Source: SVTX01 sp045658225 (GTDB lineage Bacteria; Bacillota; Clostridia; Oscillospirales; CAG-272). Taken from it: a stretch of DNA of 64,000 bases. A model generated the notes under the pieces. The model did not search any database. It worked only from the letters and a program-made list of their open reading frames with translations, and was not told the DNA's origin. Location: NCBI GenBank assembly GCA_045658225.1, contig JAZOUO010000068.1:1-64000 (forward strand), read 5' to 3'. Position numbers and translations under genes: made by a program. The stretch's first letter is position 1, and every line of letters starts with the position of its first letter. Below are positions 1 through 8,084 of this stretch, piece after piece.

Positions 1-155
1 ACCTCCGTAATCTCCTTGGTCCTCACCACCACCAGATAGGCGAGATATTCTTTGCGTGCCCCGCAAACTTCTATGACGAGGGCTCGGTATTCTCCGACTA
101 TCAGGGCGGTTTCTATACCGACAAGTATAGCTTCGTTGAAATCAGCATAATTTAA
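1..155 (+). CDS. C-terminal fragment of an unidentified protein
   Basis: An open frame runs from base 3 to a TAA at 153-155 and gives the last 50 residues of a protein that starts outside the window. The tail is rich in Gly and aromatic residues (it contains EIFFACPANFYDEG and ends SFVEISII). I do not recognise the family. The frame is credible because a strong intrinsic terminator follows the stop codon by about ten bases. No function is inferred. Confidence 0.6.
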   Translation, partial: LRNLLGPHHHQIGEIFFACPANFYDEGSVFSDYQGGFYTDKYSFVEISII

Positions 156-165
156 TAAAATAAAT

Positions 166-193
166 AAAAAGCTCCACTACAGTGGAGCTTTTT
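166..193 (+). terminator. Intrinsic terminator after the leftmost gene
   Basis: A perfect 8-bp stem (171-178 with 181-188, sequence GCTCCACT/AGTGGAGC) has a 2-base loop, is preceded by five A and is followed by five T. It ends the partial gene at the window edge. Confidence 0.9.
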
Positions 194-197
194 GCTG

Positions 198-226
198 TTG
201 ACACGGCAACTCTTTTGTGATATAAT
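198..226 (+). promoter_or_regulatory. Sigma-A promoter for the metal-cassette
   Basis: Perfect TTGACA (198-203) and TATAAT (221-226) are separated by 17 bases, just after a terminator and 70 bases before the first gene of the cassette. A short dyad GGCA-TAAATT-TGCC lies downstream near 244-257. I found no Zur- or Fur-type box by eye. Confidence 0.85.
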
Positions 227-296
227 AACAACGTAGTGAAATTGGCATAAATTTGCCCTGTGGACTGCAATATTAAAGGAGAGGAGGACCGATATA

Positions 297-599
297 ATGG
301 TAAGGGACAGATCAGCGAAAGCAATTATACGTTTTTTGACTGTCGTATGTGTTCTTTGTATTATTGCGATCTTCTTGTCTTTGGGTGGTGACGGTATGCA
401 CGAGTGTAGCGGCGAGGACTGCTTTATATGTTTGTTCGCTACGCTGAGAGAAAGTATTATCAACGGACTGTTTTTACTGGCGGTTATGCTTGGTATTTTT
501 TCCGTGATTGCTTTGTTGCTTGGCGCATCAAGCGCAACAGAACAGACTTGTGCTTCTCGGTATACACCTGTTGGTCTTAAGGTAAAGCTTTCGAATTAA
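297..599 (+). CDS. Small two-helix membrane protein with paired cysteines
   Basis: A 100-residue protein with two hydrophobic segments (about residues 11-29 and 57-77). The connecting loop carries a Cys/His/acidic cluster, MHECSGEDCFIC (about residues 34-45), followed by an amphipathic stretch. The ATG is preceded by an AGGAGAGGAGG-like ribosome site. The Cys/His cluster suggests metal or redox chemistry, but that is inference. It is the first gene after a consensus promoter, and an ABC ATPase, a permease with a His-rich loop and a lipoprotein with a CPFC motif follow on the same strand. I know of no named family for it with certainty; it may be a metal-binding accessory subunit of the downstream transporter. 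Confidence 0.7.
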   Translation: MVRDRSAKAIIRFLTVVCVLCIIAIFLSLGGDGMHECSGEDCFICLFATLRESIINGLFLLAVMLGIFSVIALLLGASSATEQTCASRYTPVGLKVKLSN

Positions 600-744
600 A
601 AACTCCCAAAATGACGCCTATCATAGATAGGCTCTTTGGTCTTATGCAAACGAGGGGATTGTACGCTTTTTGCGGCGCAGTCTGCCCTGGAGAGAGTTTT
701 TAATTTTCGAGGGCTTTTTTTGCTCTCTGGTAAAGGAGATTGTT
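600..744 (+). promoter_or_regulatory. Structured leader between the small membrane protein and the ABC ATPase
   Basis: This gap holds a perfect 7-bp hairpin (616-632, GCCTATC/GATAGGC), then GCCCT (684-688) pairing with AGGGC (710-714) followed by a seven-T run (715-721), which is terminator-like. AGAGAG (691-696) inside that loop can alternatively pair with CTCTCT (723-728), immediately upstream of the ATPase Shine-Dalgarno (733-738). The two pairings exclude each other. This would allow attenuation of the ABC genes relative to the small membrane protein. I do not recognise a known riboswitch class here. Confidence 0.45.
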
Positions 745-1386
745 ATGATTTGTGTAAACGGCGTTTCAAAACGCTTTCAAAATGAGAGAGCCATAAATTA
801 CAAGGATATGGTGTTCGAGGACGGAAAGTCCTATATGCTCCTCGGCGCGTCTGGATGCGGAAAATCCACGCTTTTAAATATGATAGCGGGAATACTTTCT
901 GCCGATAGCGGAGAGATACTTATTGACGGCGAGGATATGACCTGCAAGACACAAAAACAAAAGGACAAGTTCAGAATACAAAAAATAGGATACATATTTC
1001 AGGACTTCAAGCTTATCCCCGAGATGACGGTTATGGACAATATCAATATTTTGAGACTCGAAGGGGTAAATACGTCGGCGTCGGACGAGATACTTCGTCA
1101 GCTTGATATATACGACAAGAGATACAAAAAGGTAAAGCATCTGTCGGGTGGTGAAAAGCAGAGAGTTGCCATAGCTCGCGCGATAGTCAAAAAGCCTGAA
1201 ATAATACTTGCTGACGAGCCCACGGGAAATCTCAATTTTGAGATAGGTGAGGCGGTCATATGTCAGCTTATTGAAATATCAAAGGGCAAGACTCTTATTG
1301 CGGTCACGCACGACGAGAGACTTGGCAAGTATTTCGACTGCATCATAGATATGAACACTATGATAGGGGGTAGAGATAATGCTTAA
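745..1386 (+). CDS. ABC transporter ATP-binding protein, MacB/LolD-like
   Basis: A 213-residue single-domain ABC ATPase. Walker A is GASGCGKS (residues 34-41), followed by a Q-loop in FQDFKL, the signature LSGGEKQRVAIARA, Walker B ILADEPTGNL and the switch His in AVTHDE. The LADEPTGNL form is typical of ATPases that drive FtsX/MacB/LolCE-type permeases rather than substrate importers. ATG 745 is chosen over an upstream in-frame ATG at 670 because AAAGGAG sits 7 bases before it and homology begins there. It overlaps the permease gene by 8 bases, so the two are translationally coupled. It powers the membrane partner encoded next. Confidence 0.93.
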   Translation: MICVNGVSKRFQNERAINYKDMVFEDGKSYMLLGASGCGKSTLLNMIAGILSADSGEILIDGEDMTCKTQKQKDKFRIQKIGYIFQDFKLIPEMTVMDNINILRLEGVNTSASDEILRQLDIYDKRYKKVKHLSGGEKQRVAIARAIVKKPEIILADEPTGNLNFEIGEAVICQLIEISKGKTLIAVTHDERLGKYFDCIIDMNTMIGGRDNA

Positions 1387-2695
1387 GTTTGCTTTGAAAA
1401 ATATGGCGATAAAAAAGATACAGATAATACTTATCGTTATATCCATAGTGCTTTCCGCGGGCGTCGGTGTTTTGGCGTTTAACGTGTCCGAGCAGGTAAG
1501 CGACGGACTCACTAACAACGCGGGATACTATTCCGCAATAATCGGTCCGTCGGGAAGCTCGACTCAGCTTGCTATGAATACTATGTATTTCACTGATTCT
1601 CCCGTGGGAACTATTCCGTACTCGTTGGTGTCCGAGCTACAGCAGGACTCAAGAGTTTCACAAGTCATACCGTTTGCTATGGCAGATAATTATAACGGCT
1701 TTTCGGTAGTTGGCACGACCCCCGCATATCTTGATACCAAGACGGTGGCAGAGGGAAGAATGTTTGATACGACGGCTGCCTTTGAGGCGGTCGTAGGCGC
1801 AAAGGTTGCTGAGCTTTGTGACCTTGAGGCTGGAGACCTCATATACACGAGTCACTCGGTCGGCGGAGGCGACGTGCACGCAAAGCCGCTCACGGTCGTA
1901 GGTATACTTGAGGAAAGTCATTCGGGCTTTGATAAGGTGGTGTTTACACAACTCAAGACCATTTGGGAGGCTCACGACCACGATGAAGGCGAAGAACACG
2001 ACGAGGCGGGCGTTGAAATTACGATGCTATCTACCGAGCAGTTGAACGACTCGCACGGTCACGAGGAATCAACGTCTCACGATAGCGAGGAAGGCAAGGA
2101 ACAGGAGGAGGGTGATGACCATAGTGGTCACGAGCATACCTCCAATACGGTATGCGCCATACTTGTAAAGGCTGTAAATCCTACGTATGCTATGAGCATC
2201 GTCAACGAATATGATGGCCGCGTATATATGCACGGTGACGAAAGTTATTCGTTGCAGGCAATAGAGCCTATGGATACCATGAGAGGCGTGCTGGAGGACA
2301 CGGACAATACCAAATATATAGTGTTTGTGCTTTGCGCTATAATACTCATAATGAACATTATCATTATTTCCATTATAACGCTTCTAAATATGTATAACTC
2401 CGCAAAGGAGATAGCGCTTATGAGACTTATCGGTATCAGTATGAAGCGGATTAATATGCTGTATCTGATACAGAACAGCATAATCGGATTTATATCCACG
2501 GCGTTTTCGTTTGGCGTGTCGAGGGTGTGTCTGTTGCTTATGAGTGACTACGTTGAGAGCATGGGGGCTGTGCTGAATATGGCAAAGGTATACCCTATGG
2601 AGTGGGTGATACTTATAGCCGTATTCCTTATAAGCGTAATACCCACGTTGATGTGCACTATGACGATGTCCAAAAAGGACGGATTAAGTAACTAA
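1379..2695 (+). CDS. FtsX-like ABC permease with a His-rich extracellular loop
   Basis: A 438-residue membrane protein with FtsX/MacB topology: one N-terminal helix (about 13-34), a large extracytoplasmic domain (35-310), then three helices (about 315-338, 365-388, 408-428). The coupling region NSAKEIALMRLIGISMKRI is typical of FtsX permeases. The external domain carries an acidic His-rich insert (residues about 199-253) with nine His in HDHDE, EEHDE, SHGHEE, SHDSEE and DHSGHEH contexts. Such loops commonly bind Zn(II) or Ni(II). The gene overlaps the ATPase gene and is followed 11 bases later by the lipoprotein gene. Metal specificity is inferred only from the loop and neighbours. The family usually does mechanotransmission or export rather than classical import. 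Confidence 0.9.
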   Translation: MLKFALKNMAIKKIQIILIVISIVLSAGVGVLAFNVSEQVSDGLTNNAGYYSAIIGPSGSSTQLAMNTMYFTDSPVGTIPYSLVSELQQDSRVSQVIPFAMADNYNGFSVVGTTPAYLDTKTVAEGRMFDTTAAFEAVVGAKVAELCDLEAGDLIYTSHSVGGGDVHAKPLTVVGILEESHSGFDKVVFTQLKTIWEAHDHDEGEEHDEAGVEITMLSTEQLNDSHGHEESTSHDSEEGKEQEEGDDHSGHEHTSNTVCAILVKAVNPTYAMSIVNEYDGRVYMHGDESYSLQAIEPMDTMRGVLEDTDNTKYIVFVLCAIILIMNIIIISIITLLNMYNSAKEIALMRLIGISMKRINMLYLIQNSIIGFISTAFSFGVSRVCLLLMSDYVESMGAVLNMAKVYPMEWVILIAVFLISVIPTLMCTMTMSKKDGLSN

Positions 2696-2706
2696 AAGAG
2701 GTTTTT

Positions 2707-3690
2707 ATGAAAAAGCAAATTTTTATACGCATAGCAGTAATTGTTATCGCATTGATAGTGGTCTTGTCTGCCGTTTCCTGTGACGGAGGCAATGGCACGG
2801 GCGGAGGAACGCCTAACTCTTCCGACGGTGCGACAAAGCTCAGCTTCAAGTCTGCGGCAAGCTATGATTATCTCAAGGGCCTTGATGGGAAGACTGTAAC
2901 TATCAACGGTTATCTTGCGACCAGCTCACCCATTGACGGTTCGTTTATATTCCTTATGAACCTGCCGCTTCAAAGCTGTCCGTTCTGCGTGCCGAATACG
3001 ACGCAATTATCCAATACCATAGAGGTGTATCCTAAAGAAGGGAAGAGCTTTGAATATACGAATCAGGCGGTTCAGGTGGTTGGAACACTACAGGTAGCGC
3101 CTAACGAGGATCAGCCCTTTACGGATATGTATGGCTATCAGTTCGGATTTAAGATAGTTGACGCGACTTATACCATTCTTAAGGCTGAGGATCTGTCGGA
3201 GGATATGGCGCTCTGGCAGAAGATAGCCAATACGGAGGTCATAAACGATGTATATGCAATGTACGATTATCTGCACTTTCTTTGTGCTTGGAACACCTAT
3301 TCGGTCAAGTCGTGGACAGATGCGGAAGGCAATGTACACACAGGGTACTACCTATGGGCAAGCGACGCTATAAGGTATATTACCAAGGACGGCACTCAAT
3401 GGAATTACGGCTATAAAGAAGGATATTTTGATGATCTTATAGCCTCTGTCCGAGCGGTTGACGCGACTGCGTACGAGGATCTGGTGCAGAACATTGAGGA
3501 CGCCAAGGCTTTGTCGGAGATTGCTCTTGCGGAGCTTATGAACGGCAATTATACTTATGAGAATAAGTACGTCGAGGAATTTGGCACGTACGACGATATA
3601 TATACCATAAACAAGGGTGATGAGCTTATTGCCGAATGGAAAAACATTTATGCGGAATTTTCGGATTGGCTCGGTTCTTGGGAGCTTTAA
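2707..3690 (+). CDS. Lipoprotein with a DUF3299-like OB-type domain
   Basis: A 327-residue predicted lipoprotein: a basic start, hydrophobic core and Cys25 in SAVSC, then a Gly/Ser linker. Residues about 60-155 resemble DUF3299: TINGYLA, then FLMNLPLQSCPFC (Cys91, Cys94), PNTTQLSNTIEVY, and a later VVGTLQV with a closing Y-x-F strand. In DUF3299 proteins the matching strand holds a Cys before a Pro-rich PPPPNQ turn. Residues 160-327 are helical and unrecognised. It closes the ABC cassette. In gamma-proteobacteria a similar set (His-rich protein, LolD-like ATPase, FtsX permease, DUF3299 protein) belongs to zinc-starvation operons. I infer an analogous metal role here; the DUF3299 match is by eye. 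Confidence 0.72.
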   Translation: MKKQIFIRIAVIVIALIVVLSAVSCDGGNGTGGGTPNSSDGATKLSFKSAASYDYLKGLDGKTVTINGYLATSSPIDGSFIFLMNLPLQSCPFCVPNTTQLSNTIEVYPKEGKSFEYTNQAVQVVGTLQVAPNEDQPFTDMYGYQFGFKIVDATYTILKAEDLSEDMALWQKIANTEVINDVYAMYDYLHFLCAWNTYSVKSWTDAEGNVHTGYYLWASDAIRYITKDGTQWNYGYKEGYFDDLIASVRAVDATAYEDLVQNIEDAKALSEIALAELMNGNYTYENKYVEEFGTYDDIYTINKGDELIAEWKNIYAEFSDWLGSWEL

Positions 3691-3693
3691 TTG

Positions 3694-3732
3694 AAATATC
3701 CCGTGTGCAAAAGCACACGGGATATTTTTACT
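3694..3732. terminator. Bidirectional intrinsic terminator
   Basis: A perfect 15-bp stem (3694-3708 with 3713-3727) has an AAAA loop and T-rich flanks on both sides. It serves the rightward metal-cassette and the leftward ABC-F gene, which converge here. Confidence 0.92.
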
Positions 3733-3742
3733 TGAAGCGGTA

Positions 3743-5701
3743 TTATTCCGCTGCTTCAAGCTCCTCGTATATTTCCATAAGGCGTTCTTCTATCTGGTTT
3801 TTGCGGGTGTCAAGCTCGGAGAGCTTTTTGTAGTCGGTAGCTGCTTCGCCCTGCATTTCTTTCTCTGTGAGGACTAATTCTTCTTCAAGGATTGTCATCT
3901 CTTTTTTGAGCTTTTCAAGCCTATTGGCTTTTTTTCGCGCCTCGGAGGCGTTTTGCTTTTGTCTGAGATACTGCTCCTTGCTTGCGCTGAGCTGCTCGGT
4001 ATTTTCCGATACGCCCATATCGGATACAAGTCGCGCTTTTCTTGCCTCGGTGAACTCACGGAATTCTGTGTACGCCTGATTTTTACGTGTTATTTCGTAG
4101 TCAAACATATCACCGTCGCAGTATCCTTGGGGCTTGAGCTCAATAATTCTGCTTGCAAGCTTTTCAATAAAATATCTGTCGTGGGAGACTGCGATTATAG
4201 TACCGTCAAAATCCTCAAGCGCGGACTCAAGAGCCTCGCGTGAGTCAATGTCAAGGTGGTTTGTCGGCTCGTCGAGGATGAGTAGATTCATATGCGAGAG
4301 GATGAGCTTTGAGAGGGTAAGTCTTGCTCGCTCGCCTCCCGACAGCATACCAACGGTCTTATAGACGTCCTCGCCGAAGAAGTTGAACCACGCAAGAGTG
4401 GAGCGAATTTTCTGCTCGGTCTGGTTGGGGTATGCGCTCCAAAGCTCCTCAAGGACTGTGTTTTTGTCATTAAGATTCTGGTTTTCCTGGTCGTAGTAGC
4501 CAATCTCGACGTTGTAGCCGTATTCAATTTTGCCGCCCGTCTGCGAGAGCTTTGACATAAGCAGCTTTATAAGAGTGGACTTACCGCAGCCGTTAGGCCC
4601 TATAATGAGAAGCCTGTCGTTCTTCTTGACGAGAAAATTCAAGTCCTCAAACAGTTTTTTGTCGCCAAATCCCATGGAGAGAGATTTGACACTTACAACG
4701 TCATTGCCGCTTGCTAAAGACGAGGTAAATTTCATTCGTATTGCGCGCGGGGAATATTCAGGGGCGTCAAGTTTGTCCATTTTTTCAAGGAGCTTGAGGC
4801 GGGATTCTGCGGCTATGATGTTGCGCTCTCTGTTCCACGCTCGCTGCTGGGCGATATATGCCTCCTGACGCGCTATCTCCTTTTGCTGATTTTTATAATG
4901 CTTTTCGTATATCTCGCGGTCGATACGGCGCTGCTCCATACTCTTTGTGTAGTTTCCGTTATAAAGCTTTGCCTTGTGGTTTTCAACAGCGAGAGTTTTA
5001 TTAGTCACGCGGTCAAGAAAATATCTGTCGTGCGAAATAACCATAACGCATTTTTTGTACTGCGAGAGAAAGTTTTCGAGCCACGCAAGCGTTTCGATGT
5101 CAAGGTGGTTTGTGGGCTCGTCGAGCATGAGTATATCGGGCTCGCGGCAGAGCTGGATTGCGAGAGCGAGACGTGTGCGCTGACCGCCCGACAAAAGCTT
5201 GACTGCTCGCTTCATATCGCTGTCTGAAAATCCTAATTTTGAAAGTATTGACGCACAACGTCCGCGAAATTCAAGCCCTCCGTCGCGTATAAACTTTTCA
5301 TGCAGAGCCGTGTATTCCGACGTGTACGAGGAATGATTTTTATCCTCGGTGTTGCCCAGCAACACCTCAAGCTCCGAAAGTCTCTTTTCCACCGCCAAAA
5401 GTTCGGAAAAGGCAGAATACATATGCTCAAGCGCGCTGTCGTTGTCGCTATAGAGTCCGTCGTCATCTGAAAACGCTCCGTACTGCGACAAAACTCCTAC
5501 ACTTTTGCCTTTGGATATATATACCTCTCCGTTGTTTGGTGTATATTCGCCCGTTATGAGCTTGAACAGCGAGGTTTTTCCGCTTCCGTTGACGCCGATT
5601 ATACCGAGCTTGTCGTTTTCCTCAAGAGAGAACGAGACCTTGTCCAGAATAATTCTGTCACCAAAAGAAAGACAGAGATTGTTGACACTTATAGCTAACA
5701 T
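3743..5701 (-). CDS. ABC-F family ATPase (translation-associated)
   Basis: A 652-residue soluble protein with two ABC domains and no membrane segment. It has Walker A motifs GVNGSGKT and GPNGCGKS, signatures LSGGQRTRLA and LSGGERARLT, and two copies of LDEPTNHLD. The linker between the domains is charged and helical (REIYEKHYKNQQKEIARQEAYI), and a C-terminal coiled coil (about residues 560-652) follows the second domain, as in Uup/YdiF-type members. ABC-F proteins act at the ribosomal E site, resolving stalled translation or giving antibiotic protection. The length and C-terminal coiled coil favour a housekeeping YdiF/Uup-like role over a resistance factor, but sequence alone cannot exclude the latter. 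It is a single-gene unit divergent from the GpsA-like gene. Confidence 0.93.
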   Translation of the reverse strand: MLAISVNNLCLSFGDRIILDKVSFSLEENDKLGIIGVNGSGKTSLFKLITGEYTPNNGEVYISKGKSVGVLSQYGAFSDDDGLYSDNDSALEHMYSAFSELLAVEKRLSELEVLLGNTEDKNHSSYTSEYTALHEKFIRDGGLEFRGRCASILSKLGFSDSDMKRAVKLLSGGQRTRLALAIQLCREPDILMLDEPTNHLDIETLAWLENFLSQYKKCVMVISHDRYFLDRVTNKTLAVENHKAKLYNGNYTKSMEQRRIDREIYEKHYKNQQKEIARQEAYIAQQRAWNRERNIIAAESRLKLLEKMDKLDAPEYSPRAIRMKFTSSLASGNDVVSVKSLSMGFGDKKLFEDLNFLVKKNDRLLIIGPNGCGKSTLIKLLMSKLSQTGGKIEYGYNVEIGYYDQENQNLNDKNTVLEELWSAYPNQTEQKIRSTLAWFNFFGEDVYKTVGMLSGGERARLTLSKLILSHMNLLILDEPTNHLDIDSREALESALEDFDGTIIAVSHDRYFIEKLASRIIELKPQGYCDGDMFDYEITRKNQAYTEFREFTEARKARLVSDMGVSENTEQLSASKEQYLRQKQNASEARKKANRLEKLKKEMTILEEELVLTEKEMQGEAATDYKKLSELDTRKNQIEERLMEIYEELEAAE

Positions 5702-5719
5702 TAAGATAAGTCCTTTCTA

Positions 5720-5748
5720 TTGACTTTTTTCTTAAAATAATGTATAAT
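5720..5748 (+). promoter_or_regulatory. Promoter for the GpsA-like gene
   Basis: TTGACT (5720-5725) and TATAAT (5743-5748) have a 17-base spacer, 82 bases upstream of the chosen TTG start. Confidence 0.75.
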
Positions 5749-5776
5749 AAATACATATTGTGCAATGTATAGATAT

Positions 5777-5805
5777 ATTGTACACTAAATTCTGACTTTT
5801 TGCAA
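5777..5805 (-). promoter_or_regulatory. Promoter for the ABC-F gene
   Basis: Read leftward, TTGCAA (5800-5805) and TACAAT (5777-5782) have a 17-base spacer. It faces away from the rightward promoter in the same gap. Confidence 0.55.
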
Positions 5806-5829
5806 GTGCTTTTTGCACGGGAGGTTAAT

Positions 5830-6795
5830 TTGAAAATAAGTGTTATAGGCGCGGGCAGATGGGGCTCGCTTATTACTTGGTATCTTTCAGCAAAGAAGGG
5901 GTTTGACGTCACGCTCTACGGTCCTGCGAGCGCACCCGATATACAGAGATTTCAGCGCGAGCGCAGAAATGATTTGCTTGAGCTTCCCGAGACTGTAAAA
6001 ATTTCCACGGATATATCCTGCCTTTGCGGCGCGGACGTAATAGTTATCTCCATAAACTCGCAGGGGCTTGCGGGGCTTATGGAGGAAATAAAACCTCTTG
6101 GACTTAAAAACAAGACCTTCGTGCTTTGTATGAAGGGAATAGATATTGAAACGGGAAGGAGACTGTCCGAGGTGGTCACGGACGGAGTTGATACTTCCTG
6201 CGCGGTTGCCGTATGGATAGGTCCCGGACACGTTCAGGAGTTTTATGCGGGAGTGCCTAACTGTATGGTAATAGACAGCGAGAATAAAGAGGTTAAGAAA
6301 TACCTTGTTGAGAATTTTTCCAGTAATCTTATACGTTTTTACTACGGTGACGACCTTATAGGAAATGAGATAGGCGCGGCGGCAAAGAACGTTATCGGAA
6401 TTGCTGCGGGAATGCTTGACGGACTTGGACTTTCCTCTCTTAAGGGTGCATTGATGTCAAGAGGAGCTCGCGAGGTCTCCAGACTTATCGCAAAAATGGG
6501 AGGAAATGAGCTTTCGGCATACGGTCTCTGTCATCTTGGCGACTACGAAGCGACTGTATTCTCAAAGCACAGCCACAACAGAATGTACGGCGAGATGCTT
6601 GTTGTGGGCGAAAAATACGACAAGCTCGCGGAGGGATATTACACCGCAAAGGCTATAATGAAGCTTGCGGACAGATACGGAGTTGATATGCCTATATGTC
6701 ATGCGGTATATACTGTACTTTATGATGGTATCGAGCCAAAGGCTGCGATACAAGATCTTTTCGAGAGAAGTCTTAAGCCCGAATTCTATAACTAA
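5830..6795 (+). CDS. gpsA: NAD(P)-dependent glycerol-3-phosphate dehydrogenase (GpsA family)
   Basis: A 321-residue enzyme expected to reduce dihydroxyacetone phosphate to sn-glycerol 3-phosphate for phospholipid synthesis. The Rossmann motif GAGRWG is at residues 7-12. The conserved catalytic-lysine block GNEIGAAAKNVIGIAAG and the substrate-binding stretch LMSRGAREVSRL follow, with a C-terminal helical domain ending in a typical P-IC-AVY block. I choose the TTG at 5830 because GGGAGG precedes it by 5 bases and the Rossmann strand begins at once; the longer in-frame version would start inside the divergent promoter. The length is slightly below the family's usual 330-340 residues. The organism may have a second, canonical gpsA elsewhere. 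Confidence 0.85.
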   Translation: MKISVIGAGRWGSLITWYLSAKKGFDVTLYGPASAPDIQRFQRERRNDLLELPETVKISTDISCLCGADVIVISINSQGLAGLMEEIKPLGLKNKTFVLCMKGIDIETGRRLSEVVTDGVDTSCAVAVWIGPGHVQEFYAGVPNCMVIDSENKEVKKYLVENFSSNLIRFYYGDDLIGNEIGAAAKNVIGIAAGMLDGLGLSSLKGALMSRGAREVSRLIAKMGGNELSAYGLCHLGDYEATVFSKHSHNRMYGEMLVVGEKYDKLAEGYYTAKAIMKLADRYGVDMPICHAVYTVLYDGIEPKAAIQDLFERSLKPEFYN

Positions 6796-6800
6796 AATTA

Positions 6801-6830
6801 AAATCAGGCGGTTTTACCGCCTGATTTTTT
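6801..6830. terminator. Bidirectional intrinsic terminator
   Basis: A 12-bp stem (6801-6812 with 6816-6827, AAATCAGGCGGT and complement) has T-runs at either end. It separates the convergent GpsA-like and CHAP-domain genes. Confidence 0.9.
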
Positions 6831-6831
6831 A

Positions 6832-8049
6832 TCAATATTTTTTCTTTTTCAATATAAAAGCACTTGAGACAAGCAGACAAATTAAAGTCATCACTGAGTT
6901 GATATACAAAAAAGAATTGCATCCTCTTGATGATGTATGCGGTTGAGTAGGAATTTCTCCGATATCCTCGGGAATATGAAGCTCGGAGGTGGTCGCGGCA
7001 GTCTGTATAGTCTGTCCCGTGCCCTTGATATATCCAGTTATCTTTTGTCCACCTATTACACACTCGATATAAAATATTCCGTTCTCATATACCTTGCTTG
7101 CAGAAAGCATTGAATACATTGGCAGAGTTGCCTTTGATATTTTTGAGTCTCCCGCAACTGCGGCGTCCTTGGTTTCAAACACCGCTATATCTACTCTTGA
7201 CATATACGTGCCTGTTGTAAAGGTTTTGCCCGAGTAGTCTATTTTTTGCACGGACGTGTCAGTCTTATAAGGCATATCAGCATATCCCGTTATCTTAGTG
7301 TCCAGGATACTGTACGCTTTTATGTAAACTCCGTCGCCGTCGGTTTCAAGTCCATCTTGCACACGAGTGTTGCCCTCAATGGTGTATATCATATCGTTTT
7401 CTATATAAAGAACGATTCCTATATGGGACGCTGTTTTGAAGGGGTTGTCTGTAAAGAATATAAGATCTCCAGGGGAGGGAATATATTCGGGATCATAGGA
7501 TTCCGAAAGCTTTTGGGAGTTTGTGCTTTGGTGGGCTATAGAGGTCTTAAAAAAACCTGCACCTTTGAGTGCGACACGCCATTTTTCGCATCCAAGCTCA
7601 CGCCAGATGTATTTGGAATCATTTGGATGATCTCTGCACCAGTCCTTGAGAGTGTTGAGGTCATGACAGCCTGCCTGTAAAAGACAGAATGACACAAAAG
7701 CCGCGCACCAGTGGTATCCGTATCCCGAGCTGAAATCTCCAAAATTGTAGTTGTATTCCGAAAAATTTCCGTTGCCTGAGCTCAGTCCGCCAAGCTCGCC
7801 GAGCGAGTTGCCTTCTTTGTATCCAAGTTGAGAGAGCGCTATTGCTATAACGTCTGTAGGCTCATCACCTGTCAGCGGCGTGTCGGTAAGATACGTGTAA
7901 TATTTGCTTTTTGCATAGGATTCAGACACGGGAGTGTTGCCGTCTGTACCCGCAACAACGTATTCTGCGGAGGATATTGCAATGCAAAAGCAGGGAACAA
8001 CCAAGCAAACCGCCAAAATAAGCGCGGCGATTTTCAAAATATGCTTCAC
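6832..8049 (-). CDS. Secreted CHAP-domain amidase-like protein with C-terminal membrane anchor
   Basis: A 405-residue protein with an N-terminal signal peptide (hydrophobic residues about 5-25, cleavage near ISSAEY). It has a CHAP-type Cys/His hydrolase domain: catalytic Cys in YHWCAAFVSFC (Cys115), SPGDLIFF, and His in ASHIGIV (His209) followed by IYTIEGNT. CHAP enzymes cleave peptidoglycan peptides. Residues about 260-370 are unrecognised. The C terminus has a hydrophobic helix (about 386-400) and a KKKKY tail, like a sortase substrate, but no LPxTG motif is visible, so I infer simple membrane anchoring. GTG is the start, with AGGAGG 6 bases upstream. It is the last gene of the trkA-trkH-tmk run and may be a separate unit. 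Confidence 0.82.
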   Translation of the reverse strand: MKHILKIAALILAVCLVVPCFCIAISSAEYVVAGTDGNTPVSESYAKSKYYTYLTDTPLTGDEPTDVIAIALSQLGYKEGNSLGELGGLSSGNGNFSEYNYNFGDFSSGYGYHWCAAFVSFCLLQAGCHDLNTLKDWCRDHPNDSKYIWRELGCEKWRVALKGAGFFKTSIAHQSTNSQKLSESYDPEYIPSPGDLIFFTDNPFKTASHIGIVLYIENDMIYTIEGNTRVQDGLETDGDGVYIKAYSILDTKITGYADMPYKTDTSVQKIDYSGKTFTTGTYMSRVDIAVFETKDAAVAGDSKISKATLPMYSMLSASKVYENGIFYIECVIGGQKITGYIKGTGQTIQTAATTSELHIPEDIGEIPTQPHTSSRGCNSFLYINSVMTLICLLVSSAFILKKKKY

Positions 8050-8084
8050 AATATACCTCCTTTACTGTTTTTTATAAATGAATA

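Noticed and set aside
670..744. N-terminal extension of the ABC ATPase from ATG 670
   Set aside because: It runs through the leader hairpins; AAAGGAG and family homology place the start at 745.
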